A DNA stretch of 11,570 nucleotides from Acidobacteriota bacterium. Its GTDB lineage: Bacteria > Acidobacteriota > Terriglobia > Acidoferrales > UBA7541. Shown piece after piece: positions 6,458 through 11,570 of the stretch. Positions within the stretch are counted from its first letter, which is position 1. Each line of letters opens with the position of its first letter. A program made the position numbers and the translations under genes. A model generated the notes under the pieces. That model had not been told where the DNA came from, ran no database searches, and saw nothing but the letters and a program-made list of their open reading frames with translations. The DNA lies in the NCBI GenBank assembly GCA_019239815.1, contig JAFAZL010000072.1, forward strand, positions 1 to 11,570, given 5' to 3'.

Positions 6458-8167
6458 ATGTCCACCAACACCAGAGCGAACAAATTCGACCGACGTTTTG
6501 TTGCAGTCGTCGCCCGCGCAATCGTCCGCCTCTGGCCTCAAGAATCCCGCGAATGGAGCCAAGCCTTCGCCGCCGAACTTCCTTCTATCGACACCGCACC
6601 CGCCGCAATCTCTTGGCTGATAGGAGGCATCATGCTCCTGCTCCGCGAATGGCTGAAGCACGCTTGGCGCGCTCTCGGCGGCCCAATCGGCGCGAGTGCC
6701 ACCAGCGATTCCACCGCCACCATCACTCCGCGCTACTCCCGAACTCCCCGCACTCCTCTCTGGCTCATGCTCGCTCTCATGCTTTCCAGCATGGCTATCC
6801 TGCTCAATCCCGAGGTCCGTCAAGTCCTCACATACCTTCGGTCTGCATACACAAACTACGGTGGAGAACCTGACGAGTGGTCGAGCTACAGGGAGCTAAG
6901 AAAAATTTCGACGACGAATCGCGAACCACATTTGCTCGCGTTGCTCTCTCTGCTTTCAAGTGATGCCGACGAGCGCGCTCAGCTCTCCGAAGAAGCCGTC
7001 GAAAGAGACCCTTCGCTCACCTGGATCGACTACGAACAATCTCGAAGTCCCATGTTTGACCTCAGGAGACAAATCAGAATCTCAAGCGATCGTGTCGTGC
7101 GCCTGCAGGCATGGGATCCCCAAAACTCGATCCCACACGTCTTGGCGGCAGAAATCATCGCAGAGTCTCCGCAGTATGACGAATGGGAGGCCACAATTCG
7201 CGGAAAGCGTCTTTCGCATCCTGAAAAAATAATCGCGGCCAATCCCGTTTGGATCGCCGAAATGCACGCCGCATTCTCCGCACCGAAATACGATAACTAC
7301 ACGACCCAGGCGATCGAACTAGTCAGAGTTGTTGGTTCCCAATTTTCCATCCGCGATCCGAGAATCGCCGAGTACATCCTGAACTGGAAGCGACTTCCAC
7401 GATTCCTCCAGCTCGACGATTACGCAAAGTTCTTGGCTGTGTGCGGCAGCGACTTTGAAAAAAACGGCAACGGTCGGGAATCCCTCGCCAGCTATTGGGA
7501 AATTCTTCGCTTTGCAGAACGCGTAAAACTCGCCTCAGTAACTCCCGAAGAGCAATACTTCGCCGAACATATGGGCGAGTCCGCCGGAGAAAAGCTTGCG
7601 CATCTCTATGCATCCCTGGGCCGTGGGGACGAAGCTTCGATGATCTCGTTCCAGGTCGCGCAGTGGAAGGCCGAACACGATCCCAGAATCTTTCGTTACA
7701 TGCCGCTCCGGTATCACCGCGCAGAATTCAAGTCGCTCGTTTGGAGCGGTCTGTTGATTAACCTCGCCGGCCTGTCGCTACTATTGATTTTCCCTCTGGC
7801 CGTCATCAGCGTCCTTTTCGTCGCGGCTCGAAGAAAAACGCCGGCCGCGCACCGAGGATTCACTGACCTTTGCGCATCAATCTTCGCCGACGCTGCTCCG
7901 TGGCTCCTCCTGTCCTCGAGCCTCCTCATCTTTTTCGCATATCACCCGTACGCACAAATTTGCGCTGCGTTTCTGGATGGCGGCCCCGCGGCCCCAACTC
8001 TGCAGTCCTTCACGTCGGCAATGATGGTCCCGTACGCCATCCCAGACAGCTTCGACTTCCTCCACGACGCCGTCTCCCAGTGGTCCGCATTCACCAGCCT
8101 CCTATGCCTGCTCTTGGTCCTACTTATTTCTCGTATGCTTCTCCGTCGATCCAAGCCCGCTGCCTGA
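6458..8167 (+). CDS. Uncharacterised membrane protein with TPR-like middle, PadR-linked
   Basis: I do not recognise this 569-residue protein as a named family. Residues about 26-70 (PQESREWSQAFAAEL, then a hydrophobic stretch 50-63) resemble a short N-terminal module with a 'REW..A..AEL' pattern that I associate with uncharacterised membrane proteins. A clear membrane helix follows at about 100-118. Residues about 120-425 are a soluble, Ala/Leu/Glu-rich helical region with TPR-like periodicity (for example LLALLSLLSSDADERAQL and GEKLAHLYASLGRGDEA). Three more membrane segments lie near 430-460, 482-497 and 545-562, and the C-terminus is Arg/Lys-rich. No catalytic motif, ATP-binding site or substrate-channel signature is visible, so it is neither an ABC nor a MacB-type permease. 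With PadR four bases upstream, it is the probable target of that regulator and could be a sensor, scaffold or efflux partner. The gene is certain; its function is unknown. Confidence 0.85.
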   Translation: MSTNTRANKFDRRFVAVVARAIVRLWPQESREWSQAFAAELPSIDTAPAAISWLIGGIMLLLREWLKHAWRALGGPIGASATSDSTATITPRYSRTPRTPLWLMLALMLSSMAILLNPEVRQVLTYLRSAYTNYGGEPDEWSSYRELRKISTTNREPHLLALLSLLSSDADERAQLSEEAVERDPSLTWIDYEQSRSPMFDLRRQIRISSDRVVRLQAWDPQNSIPHVLAAEIIAESPQYDEWEATIRGKRLSHPEKIIAANPVWIAEMHAAFSAPKYDNYTTQAIELVRVVGSQFSIRDPRIAEYILNWKRLPRFLQLDDYAKFLAVCGSDFEKNGNGRESLASYWEILRFAERVKLASVTPEEQYFAEHMGESAGEKLAHLYASLGRGDEASMISFQVAQWKAEHDPRIFRYMPLRYHRAEFKSLVWSGLLINLAGLSLLLIFPLAVISVLFVAARRKTPAAHRGFTDLCASIFADAAPWLLLSSSLLIFFAYHPYAQICAAFLDGGPAAPTLQSFTSAMMVPYAIPDSFDFLHDAVSQWSAFTSLLCLLLVLLISRMLLRRSKPAA

Positions 8168-8170
8168 GCT

Positions 8171-8238
8171 CTGGAGGGCACGGCTTCGGACGTGCCGCAA
8201 TCCGGCAGCACACATGGGGCTTTAGCTCTGAACCTCGA
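8171..8238. repeat. Degenerate palindromic intergenic element
   Basis: GGCACG (8177-8182) pairs with CGTGCC (8191-8196), a 6-bp stem with an 8-base loop, three bases after CTCTGGA and ten bases after the membrane-protein stop codon. It is followed by CATGGGGCTTTAGC (8213-8226), which looks like one arm of a GGGGCTTTAGCCCC-type palindrome whose other arm has decayed. I recall both pieces as parts of dispersed elements in acidobacterial genomes; that is from memory. It may serve as a terminator for the PadR operon. Confidence 0.45.
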
Positions 8239-8248
8239 TCCACCGCCG

Positions 8249-8264
8249 TAGTATTCTGACTTCG
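8249..8264 (+). promoter_or_regulatory. Possible -10 region giving a leaderless UvrC-like mRNA
   Basis: Overlapping weak -10 boxes TAGTAT (8249-8254) and TATTCT (8252-8257) would put the transcript start on or within a few bases of the GTG start at 8264. A TAG in the same frame at 8249-8251 excludes any earlier start codon, and no Shine-Dalgarno precedes the GTG. A leaderless message fits both facts. The -35 region is poor. Confidence 0.3.
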
Positions 8265-9532
8265 TGCTTGACCTTGACTGCGGCCAGGAATTCGACCTAT
8301 CCCGCGACGAAGTCTTCTTCGCTGCGCTCCCGCCGCGACCGGCGGTCTGCCTCATCCAGCTTCATGGCGAGAATGCGGAGCCGCTGCTGATTCGCACGCA
8401 GGATCTGCGCAAACGCATGCAGCGTCTTCTCAGTCCTCCCGATCCGACTACCAAACGTCTGAACTTGCGTGATCTCGCGCGAAGCGTCCGCTACAGACTT
8501 ACCGGATCGAAATTTGAGCAATCGTTCACGTACTACCAAAATGCGAAGCAGTATCTGCCGCATCGGTACACGAAGGTGATGCGGTTGCGTACTCCCGCTG
8601 TACTCAAGGTTACGCTGCGCAACGCGTATCCGCGGTGCATCGTTACGCGGCGGATTTCCGTAGATTCAACTGGAGCGCCATCGGCCGGCACGTACTATGG
8701 GCCGTTCCCTTCCCGCAAATTCGCGATGGCCTTTGCGGAACGCGTGCTCGACTTCTTCAAAGTGCGGCGCTGCCAGATCAAGATTCGGCGCGATCCGACG
8801 TTTCCAGGCTGCCTCTATTCCGAGATGAAGATGTGTCTCGCTCCGTGTTTCGCCGGTTGCTCGAAAGAGGAGTACGACGCCGAAGTGAATCGCCTGGTGC
8901 AATTTCTCGACACCGACGGCAATTCGCTCCGTACTGCAATCGAACTCGAGCGCGAAAAGGCCAGCGACGATCTCGACTTCGAGCGCGCTGCCACCATTCA
9001 CAAGCGCATCGAAAAACTCGACGACGCGCTGCGCGGAAAACCCGATCTCGCTCGCCGCATTCAGGATTTAAATGCCGTGATTCTGCAGCGCTCCGCCGAA
9101 GATCAAACCATCGCCGCATTCGCGATTCACGGCGGGCGTTTTGTCGATCCCTGCTACATTCGCTTCGCTGAAATCGCCGGGCAGCCGCGTTCCGCCGAGC
9201 AGATCTTCCGCAACTATCTCGACACACCTCCGATCTCCGATTCAAATGCAGCACCTCTCAGTACTTCTCCATCCGCAAGCCGCGCCGAACTCGGCGAACA
9301 TTTGTGGCTGCTGGCTCGCTGGTATTACAGTAATCCGCGCGAGGGCGAAATTTTCTTTCGCGAAAAGGATTGGCCGTATCGCAAAATCCTGCGCGCCTGT
9401 TCGCGCCTGCTGTTGCCAAAAGAAAGCGAAACCGCCGCAGCAAACAAAGCGGAAGGCACATCGAACCAGCAGCCCGGCGCCGACGCTACCGGACAAGCAG
9501 ACGCAGAAAACCAAGGAAAGAGGCCGCAATGA
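8264..9532 (+). CDS. UvrC-like protein lacking both nuclease activities
   Basis: This 422-residue protein resembles the N-terminal half of excinuclease subunit UvrC (about 600 residues). At the usual GIY-YIG position only a relic remains: PAVCLIQL replaces the G-[IV]-Y strand (26-33), EPLLIR replaces YVG (39-44), and the DLRKRM helix (47-52) persists. The catalytic Glu of the domain aligns by eye with Tyr91, so the 3' nuclease is probably dead. The core GTYYGPFPS motif is conserved. All four UvrC [4Fe-4S] cysteines are present, C170-X12-C183-X7-C191-X3-C195, followed by a fifth, Cys199. The UVR helix-pair that binds UvrB is at about 221-255 (LERE...LDFERAA). The RNase H-like 5' nuclease and HhH domains are absent, replaced by a short WYYSNPREGE/DWPYRK region (about 350-385) and a Gln/Ala-rich tail. 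The start must be GTG 8264 because of an in-frame TAG at 8249. The stop overlaps the aldo/keto reductase ATG. A UvrB-binding or Fe-S regulatory role is inference. Confidence 0.85.
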   Translation: MLDLDCGQEFDLSRDEVFFAALPPRPAVCLIQLHGENAEPLLIRTQDLRKRMQRLLSPPDPTTKRLNLRDLARSVRYRLTGSKFEQSFTYYQNAKQYLPHRYTKVMRLRTPAVLKVTLRNAYPRCIVTRRISVDSTGAPSAGTYYGPFPSRKFAMAFAERVLDFFKVRRCQIKIRRDPTFPGCLYSEMKMCLAPCFAGCSKEEYDAEVNRLVQFLDTDGNSLRTAIELEREKASDDLDFERAATIHKRIEKLDDALRGKPDLARRIQDLNAVILQRSAEDQTIAAFAIHGGRFVDPCYIRFAEIAGQPRSAEQIFRNYLDTPPISDSNAAPLSTSPSASRAELGEHLWLLARWYYSNPREGEIFFREKDWPYRKILRACSRLLLPKESETAAANKAEGTSNQQPGADATGQADAENQGKRPQ

Positions 9533-10638
9533 CAACCTCCGCCACTGCAGCCGGAACCGCAAAATACGCACAACGTTTTCCGGGCCGCGCCGCCGATGGG
9601 CACTTCCGCGAATCGCAAGGCCTCGTGCTCTCTTCGATCGGCATCGGCACATATCTCGGCGCTCCCAATGAAAAAGTCGATCAGGCTTACGCAGCGTGCG
9701 TCGCCGCCTGTGTCGAACGAGGAATCAATGTCATCGACAGCGCGATCAACTATCGATTTCAACGCAGCGAACGCAGCATCGGCGCAGCCATTAAATATTT
9801 GCTGAAGCAGGGATACGCTCGCGAAGAATTTGTCATCTGCACCAAGGGCGGCTACCTTACGCCCGACGGTTCGATGCCGTCCGACCCGAACGATTATTTT
9901 TACCGCGAATACATTCAGCCGCGGATTCTCACGCCCAACGATATCGTCGGCGGCAGCCACTGCATGACGTCGCGCTTTCTCGAAAATCAGCTCGGCCGCA
10001 GCCTCAAAAATCTTGGCGTGGATTGCATCGACGTCTACTATCTCCACAATCCCGAATCGCAGCTCGGCGAAATCTCGCGGCCTGACTTTCATGAACGCAT
10101 TCGCGACGCGTTCGTCTTTCTCGAATCGATGGTGCAAGCCGGAAAAATTCAGTTCTACGGCATGGCGACATGGAACGGCTTCCGCCAGGAAGCGCGTGCG
10201 CGCGACGCGATGCAACTCGCCGAACTCGACGCCATCGCGCAAGACATCGCCGGCGAGAAACATCATTTTCGCTTCGTCCAGCTCCCCTTCAATCTCGGAA
10301 TGACGGAAGCGCTCACGCTCGGCAATCAGACGGTGAACGGCAAAGAGAAAACCGCGATGGAAGCGGCGTCGGACCTTGGCATCACGCTGGTGGCGAGCGC
10401 ATCGCTCCTGCAGGGCCAGGTGACGCGCAATCTCCCGCCCTTTGTCAGCGAGGCCCTCGGGCTTGAGTCCGACGCCCAGCGGGCTCTCCAATTCGTCCGC
10501 TCGGCTCCGGGGATCACCACGGCCCTGGTCGGCATGGCCAATCCGGAGCATGTCGTGGCCAACACAAAGTTGGTCAGCGTCCCGCCAGCCAACATCGATC
10601 AATTCAGCAAACTGTTTACTCGCGGCGAATCGGCGTAG
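9529..10638 (+). CDS. Aldo/keto reductase
   Basis: This 369-residue NAD(P)H-dependent oxidoreductase has the (alpha/beta)8 barrel of the AKR superfamily. The catalytic tetrad is complete: Asp70 and Tyr75 in VIDSAINY, Lys106 in CTKGG, and His173 in YYLHNPE. Cofactor-end motifs near the C-terminus include ALVGMANPEHVVAN. The first ~35 residues and a loop after Lys106 (about 107-145) are longer than in minimal AKRs, similar to the L-galactose dehydrogenase-like branch. The frame is open further upstream to 9370, but ATG 9529 is chosen because AGAGG (9519-9523) precedes it by five bases and because it forms an ATGA overlap with the UvrC-like stop. That overlap implies translational coupling. The substrate cannot be inferred; no pathway genes lie nearby. 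Confidence 0.92.
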   Translation: MTTSATAAGTAKYAQRFPGRAADGHFRESQGLVLSSIGIGTYLGAPNEKVDQAYAACVAACVERGINVIDSAINYRFQRSERSIGAAIKYLLKQGYAREEFVICTKGGYLTPDGSMPSDPNDYFYREYIQPRILTPNDIVGGSHCMTSRFLENQLGRSLKNLGVDCIDVYYLHNPESQLGEISRPDFHERIRDAFVFLESMVQAGKIQFYGMATWNGFRQEARARDAMQLAELDAIAQDIAGEKHHFRFVQLPFNLGMTEALTLGNQTVNGKEKTAMEAASDLGITLVASASLLQGQVTRNLPPFVSEALGLESDAQRALQFVRSAPGITTALVGMANPEHVVANTKLVSVPPANIDQFSKLFTRGESA

Positions 10639-10720
10639 CCAGGTCGCTCGTCTTTGCGCTTCCCCTGTGAGTTCCAAAATGGGACGAACAGGCGTATACC
10701 CCCCATGTTTTCCAAAGAGT

Positions 10721-10749
10721 GCGCAAGTGATGCGTTTTGTTTTGATTGG
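10721..10749 (+). terminator. Weak intrinsic-terminator candidate after the reductase gene
   Basis: CGCA (10722-10725) pairs with TGCG (10731-10734), extended by a G-T wobble, around a 5-base loop. It is followed by TTTTGTTTTGATT, a good T-rich run. The stem is short and lies about 85 bases after the stop codon, so termination is plausible but not certain. Nearby, GTGGAAA is repeated at 10756-10762 and 10771-10777. Confidence 0.3.
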
Positions 10750-10831
10750 CGAAGCGTGGAAACCAGGTGTGTGGAAATTATAGAAACGGCGGGGGTTGCG
10801 GAAGGGCGTGGCCGAGCATGTTTTCGAATTG

Positions 10832-10885
10832 GGGTAACTACACGACGGAGTATAGCAAATGCGTTATGATTTGTCAAGGGTAACT
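10832..10885. repeat. 8-bp direct repeat flanking the minus-strand promoter
   Basis: GGGTAACT occurs at 10832-10839 and at 10878-10885, exactly 46 bases apart. One copy sits at the predicted minus-strand transcript start and the other abuts the -35 box. GTTAC at 10903-10907 forms an inverted pair with the GTAAC of the second copy. The placement suggests regulator binding sites. Confidence 0.45.
10849..10877 (-). promoter_or_regulatory. Near-consensus sigma70 promoter reading leftward
   Basis: On the minus strand, TTGACA (10877-10872) and TATACT (10854-10849) are separated by exactly 17 bases, with a perfect -35 and a five-of-six -10. Transcription would start near 10842 and run toward the end of the reductase gene. 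No convincing protein gene lies ahead of it. The only long minus-strand frame (10599-10877) starts within the promoter itself and so cannot be fully transcribed from it. A small RNA, or an antisense transcript over the reductase 3' end, is the likely product if the promoter is active. The 340-base gap 10639-10977 otherwise shows only the repeats and terminator candidate listed here. Confidence 0.6.
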
Positions 10886-10977
10886 CGAAACTTGCTGATT
10901 GTGTTACTTTTGACGCAAGAAGAGTGGCGGCATACCCTCATGCCTCGAGTTTCCAGCCCGCGTCGGAGTGCTCTTAT

Positions 10978-11570
10978 ATGTGGGACTTGATTCTAACCAT
11001 TTGTGAGCTTGCTGCCTTCCCTTTTGCGATGGCCACCATCGGAGGATATTTGGCGGCAAAGGTGTTGGAACGACCTTGGGAAAAGAGGCTTTTTATCACA
11101 ATTTTTGTGGTTCTGTTTGTTTGCGGCATGTTGGTCTCAATAATTCGCGAAACGAGGGTTGCCCGGCTAGATCAGAAAAAGGATGAACGGTTGGAGAATA
11201 TGCAGAACCTTCTACAGACAGCAATCGGCGCCATAATGCATCCTCCAGCCAACCCAGAGCACCAGGACATGGTGTCAAGACTTAACGCAATCGGGAACAG
11301 TTTGAAGGTTCCTCCGAAGGTGATAGTTCAACAGCCGTTGCCTCCTAAAACTCCACTAACCACCGAAGAACGATTTAAGGCAATGAGTAACCAAGAGCTG
11401 CGGGACTATGCAATTCAATGGGCAAATAAACTGCGGGATTTTGAAAAGTCTTTCTTGGAAACCGAATACACGCAGACTAGCAGACCTGTCTTTTCGAACG
11501 ATCCAGCAACTCGCGACAATTTGATGCAAGATCAGTTCGTAAGGGCTGTCCAGGCGAATATGGACCATGA
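10978..11570 (+). CDS. Uncharacterised two-helix membrane protein (partial, runs off the end)
   Basis: An open frame from ATG 10978 continues through the window end without a stop, giving 197 codons of an incomplete protein. GGAG (10965-10968) lies nine bases before the ATG, a good ribosome binding site. Two membrane helices are visible, at about 4-27 (ILTICELAAFPFAMATIGGY) and 38-56 (LFITIFVVLFVCGMLVSII), joined by a charged hairpin (LERPWEKR). A charged, coiled-coil-like segment follows (57-80), then a Pro-rich linker (VPPKVIVQQPLPPKTPL, about 120-136) and a helical soluble part. I do not recognise the family. Its base composition differs from neighbours: sampled lines are about 42-47% GC, against about 70% in a sampled line of the acyl-CoA dehydrogenase. 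This suggests recent acquisition. Its own promoter is unclear; TTGACG (10910-10915) with TACCCT (10933-10938) is a weak candidate. Confidence 0.72.
   Translation, partial: MWDLILTICELAAFPFAMATIGGYLAAKVLERPWEKRLFITIFVVLFVCGMLVSIIRETRVARLDQKKDERLENMQNLLQTAIGAIMHPPANPEHQDMVSRLNAIGNSLKVPPKVIVQQPLPPKTPLTTEERFKAMSNQELRDYAIQWANKLRDFEKSFLETEYTQTSRPVFSNDPATRDNLMQDQFVRAVQANMDH

Noticed and set aside
9370..9528. N-terminal extension of the aldo/keto reductase frame back to 9370
   Set aside because: The extension lies inside the UvrC-like gene and is Arg-rich without AKR features. ATG 9529 has a good Shine-Dalgarno and a typical stop-start overlap.
9325..10677. Minus-strand open frame of 450 codons opposite the aldo/keto reductase
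   Set aside because: The plus strand holds the complete AKR catalytic tetrad. The minus product lacks motifs.
10599..10877. 92-codon minus-strand frame in the gap after the reductase gene
   Set aside because: Its start codon lies within the minus-strand -35 box, so it could not be transcribed whole from that promoter. Its sequence resembles nothing known.

Overview
The window looks like chromosomal DNA of a GC-rich, Gram-negative-type bacterium, most likely an acidobacterium (Acidobacteriota, Terriglobia-like). This is inference, not a database match. It rests on four things: GC-rich coding sequence (about 60-70% in sampled lines), a six-S1-domain ribosomal protein S1 with an Ala/Glu-rich head, a PadR regulator paired with a membrane protein, and palindromic intergenic elements of the kind scattered through such genomes. 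All complete genes lie on the plus strand. I see no rRNA, tRNA, CRISPR array, transposase or integrase.

Layout. Positions 2-142 hold the tail of an unidentified protein. Next is a DnaC/DnaI-type AAA+ ATPase with an N-terminal zinc motif (399-1202). A strong sigma70-type promoter (1269-1298) and a leader of about 330 nt then precede ribosomal protein S1 (1634-3637). S1 ends at a 10-bp hairpin, and an HU/IHF-family DNA-bending protein follows (3815-4129), an order resembling rpsA-ihfB of enterobacteria. A translationally coupled pair comes next: a HIT-family nucleotide hydrolase/phosphorylase (4335-4841) and an acyl-CoA dehydrogenase (4838-5980).

From 6100 to 8167 there is a compact regulatory module. 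It has a promoter overlapped by a small inverted repeat, a short PadR-family repressor, and, four bases later, a 569-residue membrane protein with a large helical, TPR-like middle region. A second coupled pair follows: a UvrC-like protein that keeps the four iron-sulfur cysteines and the UVR helix-pair but lacks the GIY-YIG catalytic residues and the whole C-terminal nuclease half (8264-9532), and an aldo/keto reductase with an intact catalytic tetrad (9529-10638).

The last 930 bases differ in character. A near-consensus minus-strand promoter (10849-10877), flanked by an 8-bp direct repeat, has no convincing protein gene in front of it and may drive a small RNA. After it a lower-GC membrane-protein gene opens at 10978 and runs off the window end. 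This edge looks like the start of an accessory or acquired segment.

Intergenic spaces carry several palindromic elements (215-240, 4179-4227, 6002-6049, 8171-8238) that look like dispersed repeats and may also help end transcripts. The most interesting points are the nuclease-dead UvrC homologue coupled to an oxidoreductase, the structured S1 leader, the PadR operator with its uncharacterised membrane partner, and the orphan minus-strand promoter.
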